NCBI RefSeq assembly: GCF_014200595.1
Contig: NZ_JACHCG010000005.1
Location: 124,001-188,000 of the forward strand
Direction of reading: 5' to 3'
DNA length: 64,000 nucleotides
Source: Pedobacter cryoconitis
Lineage (GTDB): Bacteria > Bacteroidota > Bacteroidia > Sphingobacteriales > Sphingobacteriaceae
Below are positions 26,140-34,529 of this stretch, piece after piece (positions within the stretch are counted from its first letter, which is position 1; each line of letters opens with the position of its first letter). The notes beneath the pieces were generated by a model. It was given only the letters and a program-made list of their open reading frames with translations. It ran no database searches and was not told the origin of the DNA. Made by a program: the position numbers and the translations under genes.

Positions 26140-27107
26140 TGGCAGCAGACTTCAGAAATGATCCTGCATTACAAGAGGTTATACAAAGTTTAGAGCTGGA
26201 GCGTAAAGCCATAGTTGCACTTAAAGGTAAAGCAGGGCTCTATGCCTTAATTGGTATACTCGTGCTGATTGGCTTTGGTGTTATAGGCATCGCAGTATTC
26301 TGGTTTTATGTGCCGGCTATCGCCGCGCTGGTTTACGCCTTTATCATTTACCTGAAAGTAACCCCGGCTTACCGGGCTTACAGGCATAGTTTTAAAGCCA
26401 ATGTGCTTACTGCAATCTTAAAATCAAATTACCAGGATATCACATTTGAACCTTATGCTGGTTTGTCACTGGAAGAATTTCTGGGCTGTCAGCTCTTTTC
26501 AAACAGGCCTGACCGTTATGACACAGAAGACCGTATAACAGGTTCTTTAGCTAAAACCAACTTCTATTTTTCGGAAGTAGATGCTGCTTACAAAACAGAA
26601 AGTACCGATAGCAAGGGCAATAAGACTGAAACCTGGCATGAAATTTTTAAAGGAATTATTTTTGCAGCAGACTTTAATAAAAATTTCAACGGCACAACCC
26701 TGATCCGTCCCGAAGATATTGGAAGTTCTATAGTGGACTGGTTTGCGAAAGCGCTACCACTATTTAGTTCGGCTCGTAATACGAAGGTTTTGCTGGAAGA
26801 TCCTGAATTCAACAAAACTTTTAGTACGCATTCAACTGATCAGATAGAAGCGAGGTATATACTCACACCAGCTATGATGAGCAGAATTCTGGCGCTGAAC
26901 CAGAAAACAAAGGGTGCGATTTCACTTTCCTTCATTGCTTCCCGCGTATACATTGCATTTCCGATCCAGGGAAACTATTTTGAACCTCCTTTAAAGAAAA
27001 GTATACTCGAAGATACTTCCATAGCGCAGGATCTTTATATTGTTCAGTTCATGTATGATATCGTCAATGAACTTGATCTAAATACCAGGATCTGGGGCAA
27101 GAATTAA
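26139..27107 (+). CDS. DUF3137 family membrane protein
   Basis: A 322-residue protein with two adjacent membrane segments (about 35-55 and 58-78) followed by a soluble domain. The DUF3137 layout is visible in NRPDRYDTEDRITG, FYFSEVDAAYKTES and FKGIIFAADFNKNFNGTTLI. A C-terminal part follows with FNKTFSTHSTDQIEARYILTP and SRVYIAFPIQG. These proteins are often annotated as Galanin-like; the function is unknown. Co-translated with lemA, so the two probably act as one membrane complex (inference). Confidence 0.85.
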   Translation: MAADFRNDPALQEVIQSLELERKAIVALKGKAGLYALIGILVLIGFGVIGIAVFWFYVPAIAALVYAFIIYLKVTPAYRAYRHSFKANVLTAILKSNYQDITFEPYAGLSLEEFLGCQLFSNRPDRYDTEDRITGSLAKTNFYFSEVDAAYKTESTDSKGNKTETWHEIFKGIIFAADFNKNFNGTTLIRPEDIGSSIVDWFAKALPLFSSARNTKVLLEDPEFNKTFSTHSTDQIEARYILTPAMMSRILALNQKTKGAISLSFIASRVYIAFPIQGNYFEPPLKKSILEDTSIAQDLYIVQFMYDIVNELDLNTRIWGKN

Positions 27108-27156
27108 AATGCGGTTAAAATTAAACCACATATCGCTGATATAGAACAAGAAAGCG

Positions 27157-27164
27157 TAATTTTG
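27157..27164 (+). promoter_or_regulatory. -7 promoter element of kup
   Basis: TAATTTTG, an exact TAnnTTTG match, 22 bases before the kup ATG at 27187. No clear -33 box. Confidence 0.55.
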
Positions 27165-27186
27165 CTTTAAATCAGCCTCTAAAAAC

Positions 27187-29160
27187 ATGCATCCTAATCT
27201 AAAAAAACTATCCGCAGCGGGTATGTTAGTCACATTGGGTATAATATTCGGTGACATAGGAACGTCTCCGCTTTATACCTTCCAGGTATTACTTAAAGAA
27301 GGGGGGCAAGTTAATCCCGCCTTAGTATTAGGAGCAATTTCATGCGTATTCTGGACGCTAACCCTGCAAACTACTTTCAAGTACATTTTTATTACACTTC
27401 AGGCAGACAATAAAGGAGAAGGTGGTATATTTTCACTCTACGCTTTAGTAAGGCGTTATGGTAAATGGATGGCCATTCCCGCAATAATCGGTGCCGGGAC
27501 ATTACTGGCAGACGGGATCATTACACCCCCCATCTCTGTAACTTCAGCAATTGAGGGCTTAAATCTGGTTCCCGCATTGTCAAAGATAATTGTACCGGGC
27601 AACACCCTGATTCTGTGTATTGTCATTACAATTATTGTGTTGCTGTTCTTTTTTCAGCAATTCGGGACAAAGGTTATCGGCGCCTCTTTCGGGCCGATCA
27701 TGCTCTGCTGGTTCTGTATGATTGCCTTACTTGGGTTGATCCAGGTATTACATTACCCTGAGATTTTCAAAGCACTGAACCCGTATTATGGTGCCAGGTT
27801 ATTAATGGATCATCCACATGGCTTCTGGTTACTGGGCGCTGTATTTTTATGTACCACAGGTGCCGAAGCTTTGTATTCTGATTTAGGCCATTGCGGAAGA
27901 AAGAATATTCAGATCAGCTGGATCTTCGTTAAAACTGCCTTAGTACTAAATTACCTTGGTCAGGGGGCATGGGTATTAATGCAAAGCCCGCAGAAAGATT
28001 TCAACGGGATCAATCCTTTCTTTGAGATTGTCCCGCATTTATTCCTGGTTCCTGTAGTCATCATCGCAACTATGGCGACTATCATAGCCAGTCAGGCTTT
28101 GATTTCGGGTTCATTTACTTTAATTAGTGAAGCGGTGAGTATGAATTTCTGGCCTAAAGTCACCATTAAATATCCGACTAATATCAGAGGCCAGATTTAT
28201 ATTCCAAGTATCAACTGGTTACTTTGTATAGGGTGCATCGCGGTTTCTCTTTATTTCAGAACCTCCGAGAATATGACCGCAGCATATGGGTTTTCTATTA
28301 CGATTGCGATGCTGATGACTACCATACTAATGTATTATTTTATGCGGTATGTAAAACGCTGGCCACTTTGGCTGGTGATCATCATTGTGAGTGTTTTTGC
28401 GGTAGTAGAGCTTTCTTTCTTTGTAGCAAACTCTGTAAAAATCGTCAAAAGATTATTCTTCTTAGTCTTCGAAGTCGGCTTGATTTTCACCATGTTTGTC
28501 TGGTTCAAAGCGCGCAAAATCACCAATCGTTTCTTGAAATTTGTAGAGCTTGAAGATCAGGTTGATATGCTGAAAGCGCTAAGTGAAGACCGCTCTATAG
28601 CCAAATATTGTACACATCTGATTTATTTAACTAAAGCCAACAACAGTAAACAAATTGAGCAAAAGGTTCTTTATTCTATATTCAGCCGTAATCCCAAGCG
28701 GGCCGATGTCTATTGGTTTGTACATATTGAAAGAACTGATGAACCCTATACAATGGAGTTTATGGTAGAGGAGCTTTCAGACGATAAAATTATCCGTATC
28801 GAGTTCAGGCTCGGCTTCCGTATTCATCCAAGGATCAATGTGCTGTTCAGAAAAGTAGTACAGGAGATGGTAGCGAATAAGGAAATTGACATTACCAGTA
28901 AGTATGACTCATTGAATAAATTTAATCTGGCAGCGGATTTCCGCTTTGTCATCATGGAGAAATTCCTCTCTTATGAGAATGAATTCAGTTTAAAAGATGG
29001 ATTTATCCTGAGAAGTTATTTTGCAATTAAAAGACTGGCTCAGTCTGATACTAAAGCTTTCGGACTGGATACGAGCGAAACCGTTATTGAAAAGATCCCG
29101 CTGGTAGTTTATCCGGCGGAGAACATCCATCTAAAGCGTATTTACAGACCGGTTGGTTAA
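27187..29160 (+). CDS. kup: KUP family potassium uptake protein
   Basis: A 657-residue potassium:proton symporter of the inner membrane. The N-terminal signature GIIFGDIGTSPLYTFQ and QADNKGEGGIFSLYALV are characteristic of KUP/HAK/KT transporters. About twelve hydrophobic helices fill residues 10-440 (for example TTGAEALYSDLGHCG and ATIIASQALISGSF). A C-terminal cytoplasmic domain of about 200 residues ends in VVYPAENIHLKRIYRPVG. Length is normal. It has its own -7 element and a strong shared terminator, so it is monocistronic. Confidence 0.95.
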   Translation: MHPNLKKLSAAGMLVTLGIIFGDIGTSPLYTFQVLLKEGGQVNPALVLGAISCVFWTLTLQTTFKYIFITLQADNKGEGGIFSLYALVRRYGKWMAIPAIIGAGTLLADGIITPPISVTSAIEGLNLVPALSKIIVPGNTLILCIVITIIVLLFFFQQFGTKVIGASFGPIMLCWFCMIALLGLIQVLHYPEIFKALNPYYGARLLMDHPHGFWLLGAVFLCTTGAEALYSDLGHCGRKNIQISWIFVKTALVLNYLGQGAWVLMQSPQKDFNGINPFFEIVPHLFLVPVVIIATMATIIASQALISGSFTLISEAVSMNFWPKVTIKYPTNIRGQIYIPSINWLLCIGCIAVSLYFRTSENMTAAYGFSITIAMLMTTILMYYFMRYVKRWPLWLVIIIVSVFAVVELSFFVANSVKIVKRLFFLVFEVGLIFTMFVWFKARKITNRFLKFVELEDQVDMLKALSEDRSIAKYCTHLIYLTKANNSKQIEQKVLYSIFSRNPKRADVYWFVHIERTDEPYTMEFMVEELSDDKIIRIEFRLGFRIHPRINVLFRKVVQEMVANKEIDITSKYDSLNKFNLAADFRFVIMEKFLSYENEFSLKDGFILRSYFAIKRLAQSDTKAFGLDTSETVIEKIPLVVYPAENIHLKRIYRPVG

Positions 29161-29166
29161 AATAAA

Positions 29167-29207
29167 GACATAAAAAAGTCCCGTAAATTACGGGACTTTT
29201 TTATGTC
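29167..29207. terminator. Bidirectional terminator between kup and carB
   Basis: GACATAAAAAAGTCCCGT (29167-29184) pairs perfectly with ACGGGACTTTTTTATGTC (29190-29207), an 18-bp stem with a 5-base loop and A/T runs for both directions. Confidence 0.92.
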
Positions 29208-29218
29208 TTAACTTTTAA

Positions 29219-32035
29219 TTATTTCGATAAATACATCGATTTGTCTTTATAAAGCTTTCTGAAATACGGATCTTCCAGATCTTTGATAAACCGGATAGAT
29301 TCACCAGTTGATTTCATCTCAGGGCCTAACTCCTTTGGTACTTCAGGGAATTTATCGTAAGAGAAAACAGGCTCCTTAATCGCATATCCCTCTAATTTAC
29401 GCTCAATTGTGAAATCTTTCAGTTTGTTCACACCTAACATGATTTTAGCTGCGATATTGATATAAGGAACATCATATGCTTTAGCGATGAAAGGAACAGT
29501 TCTGGAAGCTCTTGGATTCGCCTCGATTACATAAACCTTCTCGTCCTTCACAGCAAACTGAATGTTCAGTAAACCGATTACATTTAATGCTCTGGCAATT
29601 TTCTTCGAGTAAGTCTCCATGCTTTCCATTACTTTGGCAGAAAGACTGAATGGAGGTAATACCGCAAATGAATCTCCGGAGTGGATACCAGCTGGCTCAA
29701 TATGCTCCATTAAACCTACAATATGTACATCCTCACCATCACAGATTGAATCTGACTCAGTTTCTTCTGCTCTGTCAAGGAAATGGTCAATCAGTACTCT
29801 GTTACCCGGTAAATCACCCAATAACTTCACTACTGCTTTTTCCAGATCCTCATCGTTGATGACAATGCTCATTCCTTGTCCACCTAATACATAACTAGGA
29901 CGAACCAGTACCGGATAACCTACTTCATTAGCTACCACGATAGCCTCTTCCGCATTTTCCGCAACACCATATTTAGGATAAGGAATATCCAGTTCTTTTA
30001 ACAAGTCTGAGAAACGGCCACGGTCTTCAGCAACATCCATATCATTATAAGATGTTCCGATGATCTTAATACCATTCTCATGAAGTTTTTCTGCCATTTT
30101 CAAAGCAGTCTGACCACCTAATTGTACGATTACACCTACCGGGTTTTCCAGTTCGATGATTTCACGCACATGTTCCCAGAATACCGGCTCAAAGTATAAC
30201 TTGTCAGCCATGTTGAAATCTGTAGAAACCGTCTCAGGATTACAGTTGATCATGATCGATTCAAATCCGCTTTCTTTTGCTGCCAGTAAACCATGCACAC
30301 AAGAGTAATCGAATTCAATACCCTGACCAATACGGTTCGGGCCTGAACCTAATACAATGATTTTCTTTTTATCAGTAGGGATAGATTCATTCTCTTCCTC
30401 AAAAGTTGAGTAGTAGTATGGAGTCTGTGCAGAGAATTCAGCAGCACAAGTATCCACCATTTTATAAACTCTTCTGATGCCCAGTGATTTTCTGCGGTCA
30501 TAAACCTCATCCTCAGTTACATTACCTAACAGGTAAGCAATCTGGATATCAGAAAATCCTTTTTGTTTCAGGGTGAAGAAGAATTCCTTCGGTATATTAT
30601 TTAATGAATAACGTTTTAATTCTGTTTCCAGCTGTACCAGTTCCTGGATCTGTGCTAAGAACCATTTATCGATTCTGGTCACTTTACGGATAGACTCCAA
30701 TGGAACACCCATGCTCATTGCATCCTTGATCAGGAATAAGCGGTTCCAGCTTGGATGTTCCAAACCGTGCATAATCTCTTCGATACTTCTGTTGTGTTTT
30801 CCATCGGCACCTAAACCAGCGCGTCCGATTTCTAAACTCTGACATGCTTTTTGAAGGGCTTCGATAAAGCTGCGGCCAATAGCCATAACTTCACCAACAG
30901 ATTTCATCTGTAAACCTAACTCCATGTTCGCACCTTTGAATTTATCAAAGTTCCAGCGGGGTATTTTAACGATTACATAATCTAACGTAGGCTCAAAGTA
31001 AGCCGAAGTAGTTTTAGTAATCTGATTTTCGATTTCATCCAGGTTATAACCAATAGCCAGTTTAGAAGCAATTTTAGCAATCGGATAACCAGTTGCCTTA
31101 CTTGCCAGTGCTGACGAACGGGAAACCCTTGGGTTAATTTCGATGGCGATGATATCGTCGTTATCAGGGTTAACTGAGAACTGTACATTACATCCACCTG
31201 CGAAAGTACCAATCGCACGCATCATTTTGATCGCCTGGTTACGCATTTCCTGGTAACAGGTATCAGATAAAGTCATTGCTGGTGCAACTGTAATAGAATC
31301 ACCAGTATGAATACCCATCGGGTCAAAGTTTTCAATCGAGCAAATGATAATCACGTTATCATTGCTGTCTCTTAATAACTCCAGCTCATATTCTTTCCAG
31401 CCTAAAACGGCTTTCTCTACTAATACCTCGTGTGTTGGAGAAGCTTCAAGACCACGTTTCAGCGCAGCATCAAATTCTTCTTTCTTGTGTACAAAACCAC
31501 CACCTGATCCACCCAGCGTATAAGAAGGACGGATAACCAGCGGATAACCGATTTCCTGTGCCGCTTCTTTACCTTCAAGGAAAGAGTTTGCAATTTTTGA
31601 GGGTGCAACACCCACACCTATATCTACCATTAACTGGCGGAAAGCTTCTCTGTTTTCTGTTTTTTCAATTGCAGCAACATCAACGCCAATTACTTTAACG
31701 CCATGTTTTTCCCAAACACCACGTTCTTCAGCTTCCTTACAAAGGTTTAAGGCAGTTTGCCCTCCCATTGTTGGTAATACAGCATCAATTTTCCGCTCTA
31801 TTAAAATCTGCTCAATAGAGTCTACCGTTAAAGGTCTGAGGTAAACATGGTCTGCAATGATCTTATCAGTCATAATAGTTGCAGGATTGGAGTTTATAAT
31901 AGAAACTTCAATTCCTTCTTCTTTTAAGGATAAGGCAGCTTGGGATCCGGAGTAATCAAACTCACAGGCTTGGCCAATAATAATAGGTCCGGAACCGATA
32001 ATCAATACTGAACGTATGGAGGTGTCTTTAGGCAT
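29219..32035 (-). CDS. carB: Carbamoyl-phosphate synthase, large subunit
   Basis: A 938-residue CarB, making carbamoyl phosphate for pyrimidine and arginine synthesis from ammonia supplied by CarA. Both ATP-grasp halves are present. The first has VLIIGSGPIIIGQACEFDYS, then YPLVIRPSYTLGGSGGG and EINPRVSRSSALASKATGYP. The second has VLGSGPNRIGQGIEFDYSC, YPVLVRPSYVLGGQGM and EANPRASRTVPFIAK. The usual length is about 1070. This protein stops soon after the second ATP-grasp domain (LYKDKSMYLSK), so the C-terminal allosteric MGS-like domain is missing. carA is not adjacent in this window. The -7 element lies 115 bases upstream. Confidence 0.96.
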   Translation of the reverse strand: MPKDTSIRSVLIIGSGPIIIGQACEFDYSGSQAALSLKEEGIEVSIINSNPATIMTDKIIADHVYLRPLTVDSIEQILIERKIDAVLPTMGGQTALNLCKEAEERGVWEKHGVKVIGVDVAAIEKTENREAFRQLMVDIGVGVAPSKIANSFLEGKEAAQEIGYPLVIRPSYTLGGSGGGFVHKKEEFDAALKRGLEASPTHEVLVEKAVLGWKEYELELLRDSNDNVIIICSIENFDPMGIHTGDSITVAPAMTLSDTCYQEMRNQAIKMMRAIGTFAGGCNVQFSVNPDNDDIIAIEINPRVSRSSALASKATGYPIAKIASKLAIGYNLDEIENQITKTTSAYFEPTLDYVIVKIPRWNFDKFKGANMELGLQMKSVGEVMAIGRSFIEALQKACQSLEIGRAGLGADGKHNRSIEEIMHGLEHPSWNRLFLIKDAMSMGVPLESIRKVTRIDKWFLAQIQELVQLETELKRYSLNNIPKEFFFTLKQKGFSDIQIAYLLGNVTEDEVYDRRKSLGIRRVYKMVDTCAAEFSAQTPYYYSTFEEENESIPTDKKKIIVLGSGPNRIGQGIEFDYSCVHGLLAAKESGFESIMINCNPETVSTDFNMADKLYFEPVFWEHVREIIELENPVGVIVQLGGQTALKMAEKLHENGIKIIGTSYNDMDVAEDRGRFSDLLKELDIPYPKYGVAENAEEAIVVANEVGYPVLVRPSYVLGGQGMSIVINDEDLEKAVVKLLGDLPGNRVLIDHFLDRAEETESDSICDGEDVHIVGLMEHIEPAGIHSGDSFAVLPPFSLSAKVMESMETYSKKIARALNVIGLLNIQFAVKDEKVYVIEANPRASRTVPFIAKAYDVPYINIAAKIMLGVNKLKDFTIERKLEGYAIKEPVFSYDKFPEVPKELGPEMKSTGESIRFIKDLEDPYFRKLYKDKSMYLSK

Positions 32036-32127
32036 AAGGCTTTAAAAAAGTCTAAAGTGTTTTGTTAAAAAATGTTCGTCTTGTAAGACTGATAGCTGGG
32101 CGAGATTTTACGTGCTATTGCTAAAGA

Positions 32128-32158
32128 ATCCCGACTGTTCTGTCGGGATGCAAAGATA
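32128..32158 (-). promoter_or_regulatory. carB promoter with a palindrome at the transcription start
   Basis: TATCTTTG on the minus strand (32158-32151) is an exact -7 element. Two bases after it lies ATCCCGAC-N6-GTCGGGAT (32149-32128), a perfect 8-bp inverted repeat covering the expected transcription start. It could be an operator or a 5'-terminal RNA hairpin. The remaining 90-base leader has a small GTCTT/AAGAC hairpin. Confidence 0.6.
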
Positions 32159-32340
32159 CATCATTAGCCTGTAATAATTCAGTTTTTTTTAAAGAATTTC
32201 TTAAATAAAGTCTATGCTAATTGTAGTTAAAAAGTGGGATTATTAAGCTCCAGAAGCAGTTTCATTTTTAATAGCGTACTTTGAACAACTTTTAGGCGTT
32301 AATAGAGGAGCTTTAACGCTGTCATACTTTATAAAAAACA
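32159..32340. other. Intergenic region between carB and a lipoprotein gene
   Basis: AT-rich with no ORF. Near its right end GCGTTAA (32296-32302) and TTAACGC (32313-32319) form a 7-bp inverted repeat in the expected leader of the lipoprotein gene. A near -7 sequence, GTACTTTG, lies at about 32276. Confidence 0.4.
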
Positions 32341-32865
32341 ATGAAAAAATTACTATTTACAGTCTTTGCTGCTGTTATCTTATTAAGCGGATGCGGAACT
32401 GTCCAGTCCATTATCAAATCCAGTTTCCCATACACTGCCACACTGGTTATTTCTAAAGCTTCAAAAGCAGATACGGTAGCCTCAGTTACAAGTACTGCCA
32501 GCAGTTTTGATGAAATATTCGGGAATCAAAGTGGAAGTGATTATATCAGGGATGTCAGAATTGCTTCGGCAAGGATTATGGCGTCTGATCCGAATGACAA
32601 AAGCATGGGCATGTTTAAGTCTATCAAAGTATTTGTTTCAACCGGAACCAGTGGCGAGGTCATGGTCGCTTCAAGAAGTGATGTTTCAGAACATATCGGA
32701 TCTTCTCTGGTATTAGATATCGATAATTCTCTTTTTGTAGACAAGTATGTTAAAGGAAATAGTGTTAAAATACGATTGGAATACGTATTAAGAGAGAATT
32801 TAACGAAGGATGTAAGTGTTAGAACTTCTTTAAGTTTCAGCTCTTCACCCGCCAGTAAAAAATAA
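32341..32865 (+). CDS. Hypothetical lipoprotein
   Basis: A 174-residue predicted lipoprotein: KKLLFTVFAAVILLSGC gives a clean lipobox (LSGC, Cys at 18). The mature part is Ser/Thr-rich with beta-strand patterns (SIKVFVSTG, SSLVLDIDNSLFVDKYV, KIRLEYVLRE), suggesting a compact beta-sandwich, but no family is recognised. It ends in SSSPASKK. It precedes the PnuC-type transporter on the same strand by 93 bases, and that gene has its own promoter. A functional link is therefore doubtful. Confidence 0.7.
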   Translation: MKKLLFTVFAAVILLSGCGTVQSIIKSSFPYTATLVISKASKADTVASVTSTASSFDEIFGNQSGSDYIRDVRIASARIMASDPNDKSMGMFKSIKVFVSTGTSGEVMVASRSDVSEHIGSSLVLDIDNSLFVDKYVKGNSVKIRLEYVLRENLTKDVSVRTSLSFSSSPASKK

Positions 32866-32946
32866 AAAGGCCAGTTCGGCATAGCTATTGAATCTTTGTC
32901 TGGTTTAAAAATCCGGTCTGAGACGTTCATCTCTGCTGGATTTTTT

Positions 32947-32954
32947 TACATTTG
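32947..32954 (+). promoter_or_regulatory. -7 promoter element directly before the pnuC-type start codon
   Basis: TACATTTG followed by ACGC and the ATG at 32959. The transcription start is expected at or beside the start codon, so this promoter is independent of the TPP riboswitch 1.4 kb downstream. Confidence 0.6.
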
Positions 32955-32958
32955 ACGC

Positions 32959-33600
32959 ATGGTAGCTATACTCGATGTAGTCAGAGAAAGTATTGAACAT
33001 TTTTTCAGAATAACCAGCTGGCTGGAATGGTGCGGTGTCATTACCGGAACACTTTGTGTATGGCTGGCAGCGAAAAATAATATTCTGAACTGGCCGCTTG
33101 CTATTATCAGTGTACTGATCTATATTTTCATTTTTTTTGAAAGTAAATTATACTCAGACATGGGCCTGCAAGTCTATTTCCTGGTCACTAATGCCTACGG
33201 CTGGTATTTCTGGAGCAAAAACAGGAATAACCCTGAATCTTCCAGACCAGTCAGCGTGATTACCACTAAAGAAATGGCCTTATCTGCACTTGCAGTCATC
33301 CTTTTAACTATCCTTCCCGGAACTTTGCTCCACTATTTTACTAAAGCATCCTATCCATTTTTAGACAGCTTTTGTACGGCATGCAGCCTGGTCGCTCAAA
33401 TATTCCTTGCCAGAAAAGTATTACAAAACTGGCTGATCTGGATTTTTGTTGATATCATTTACGTGGGCGTTTATATTTCAAAAGATCTTTATGCTACTGC
33501 AATTATGTATGCTTTATATGTTTATATCGCCTGGGTAGGTTACCAGGGATGGAAAAAATCAAGATTGGAAACAGAAATTACATTGGAAAGTCATGACTAA
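32959..33600 (+). CDS. PnuC-type vitamin transporter (nicotinamide riboside or thiamine)
   Basis: A 213-residue membrane protein with seven or so hydrophobic segments and the PnuC family signatures: WCGVITGTLCVWLAAKNN, NWPLAIISVLIYIFIFFESKLYSD and VTNAYGWYFWSK, and near the end WIFVDIIYVGVYISKDLYATA. PnuC proteins take up nicotinamide riboside by facilitated diffusion. Close homologues (PnuT) carry thiamine and are often found with TPP riboswitches in this phylum. Its stop overlaps the kinase gene by 8 bases. The kinase favours nicotinamide riboside, while the nearby thiamine locus favours thiamine; the substrate is undecided. Confidence 0.88.
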   Translation: MVAILDVVRESIEHFFRITSWLEWCGVITGTLCVWLAAKNNILNWPLAIISVLIYIFIFFESKLYSDMGLQVYFLVTNAYGWYFWSKNRNNPESSRPVSVITTKEMALSALAVILLTILPGTLLHYFTKASYPFLDSFCTACSLVAQIFLARKVLQNWLIWIFVDIIYVGVYISKDLYATAIMYALYVYIAWVGYQGWKKSRLETEITLESHD

Positions 33601-34114
33601 AAAAATAGCTATCGTTGGCCCTGAAAGCACAGGAAAGTCCACATTGACAAAATTACTGGCTAAACATTACCATACGCTATGGGTGCCTGAGTTTGCCAGA
33701 TATTACTGCGCAGCTTTAACAGCCCCTTGTACCATGCAGGATGAAATTAACATGTTTCATGGACAGCAGGCCCTTGAAGAATCAATCCTGGCTATTGCAG
33801 AGCAAGAAATGATTTTCTGCGATACCACATTTTTAACGGTAAAAATATGGAGCGATGAGATGCTGGGTGAGACTCCGCAGCTCGTACTGGATGCTTTGCC
33901 ATTGAGAACCTATGACCATTACTTACTGCTGAATATTGACTTGCCATGGCAGGAAGATCCGCAACGTGATTTCCCGCATATGCGCGAGCATTTTATGGCG
34001 ATCTGGCATAAAGAATTGAAAAATCTGGGTGCTGATTACGTAGTGATCAGCGGGATTGAAGACAGATTACAAAATGCGATTACCGCAATAGATAAATTTT
34101 TGGAAAGAAAATAA
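33593..34114 (+). CDS. NadR-type nucleoside kinase (AAA_28)
   Basis: A 173-residue P-loop kinase resembling the ribosylnicotinamide kinase domain of NadR. Walker A is VGPESTGKST at residues 8-17, then VPEFARYYC, EQEMIFCDTTFLT (Walker B-like) and LLLNIDLPWQEDPQRDFP. The adenylyltransferase and DNA-binding domains of full NadR are absent. It overlaps the transporter by 8 bases, so import and phosphorylation (metabolic trapping) are probably coupled. The phosphorylated substrate is most likely nicotinamide riboside, but a thiamine-related vitamin is not excluded given the neighbours. Confidence 0.85.
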   Translation: MTKKIAIVGPESTGKSTLTKLLAKHYHTLWVPEFARYYCAALTAPCTMQDEINMFHGQQALEESILAIAEQEMIFCDTTFLTVKIWSDEMLGETPQLVLDALPLRTYDHYLLLNIDLPWQEDPQRDFPHMREHFMAIWHKELKNLGADYVVISGIEDRLQNAITAIDKFLERK

Positions 34115-34123
34115 GAATACGAA

Positions 34124-34276
34124 ATGAACGAAACAGAATTTTTAGAGTATTGTAAAAGTCAGCTGACCGGCCCGATTAAAGATGAAGATATCATTACGAT
34201 GTTAACTGCCTGGGGAAGTATCAAATATTCTCAAGGATATACGAATGCACAAAGCGAGAAAGAAGATATAGAATAA
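34124..34276 (+). CDS. Small hypothetical protein, 50 residues
   Basis: An ATG-started 50-codon frame 9 bases after the kinase gene, beginning MNETEFLEYCKSQLTGPI and ending in QSEKEDIE. It is acidic, probably helical, with a single Cys and Trp. No family is recognised. Spacing suggests it is the third gene of the transporter-kinase operon. It ends 41 bases before the promoter of the TPP riboswitch. Confidence 0.6.
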   Translation: MNETEFLEYCKSQLTGPIKDEDIITMLTAWGSIKYSQGYTNAQSEKEDIE

Positions 34277-34295
34277 CGGTACAAGCGTTGCTAAA

Positions 34296-34325
34296 TTGCT
34301 ATATCTAAAATATTTTATACATTTG
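34296..34325 (+). promoter_or_regulatory. Promoter of the TPP riboswitch transcript
   Basis: TTG (34296-34298), a 19-base spacer and TACATTTG (34318-34325) match the Bacteroidota -33/-7 layout. The aptamer begins about 12 bases downstream. Confidence 0.7.
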
Positions 34326-34336
34326 CCGATATCAAA

Positions 34337-34458
34337 AGGGGTGCCTTGTTTTGTAAAAAACACAAAGACAGGCTGAGATCATACCCATTATTTGAGTGCT
34401 GAATTGATTTCATGCGCTTCAAATATGCACCTGATCCGGGTAATGCCGGCGGAGGGAT
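34337..34458 (+). ncRNA. TPP riboswitch (THI element)
   Basis: The conserved thiamine-pyrophosphate aptamer is clear: GGGGTGCC, then GGCTGAGATCATACCC (34371-34386), an extended P3 arm, and ACCTGATCCGGGTAATGCC followed by GGCGGAGGGA (to 34457). These form the pyrimidine- and pyrophosphate-sensor helices. It precedes the TonB-dependent receptor and ThiE-like genes and should repress them when thiamine is plentiful. No classical terminator follows. A weak hairpin GTTGTA/TACAAC (34481-34503), whose CCCT loop could pair with the aptamer's AGGG, is a candidate expression platform. Confidence 0.95.
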
Positions 34459-34465
34459 TGGAGTT

Positions 34466-34525
34466 ATGGAGTTTAATTATGTTGTATTAGCCCTATGTAC
34501 AACAGGTTTTACTAAAAAACAGTAG
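34466..34525 (+). CDS. Possible 19-residue leader peptide between riboswitch and receptor gene
   Basis: ATG follows the aptamer by 7 bases and the frame (MEFNYVVLALCTTGFTKKQ) stops with TAG 4 bases before the TTG start of the receptor gene. Such close spacing would let ribosomes finishing the short frame re-initiate on the weak TTG. It may equally be a chance ORF. Confidence 0.3.
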   Translation: MEFNYVVLALCTTGFTKKQ

Positions 34526-34529
34526 CAAA

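Noticed and set aside
27121..27186. c-di-AMP riboswitch before kup
   Set aside because: The leader is only about 20 bases after the -7 element, far too short for a ydaO-type aptamer.
32036..32340. Riboswitch or tRNA in the carB leader
   Set aside because: No conserved aptamer core or cloverleaf. Only small hairpins and a promoter can be supported.
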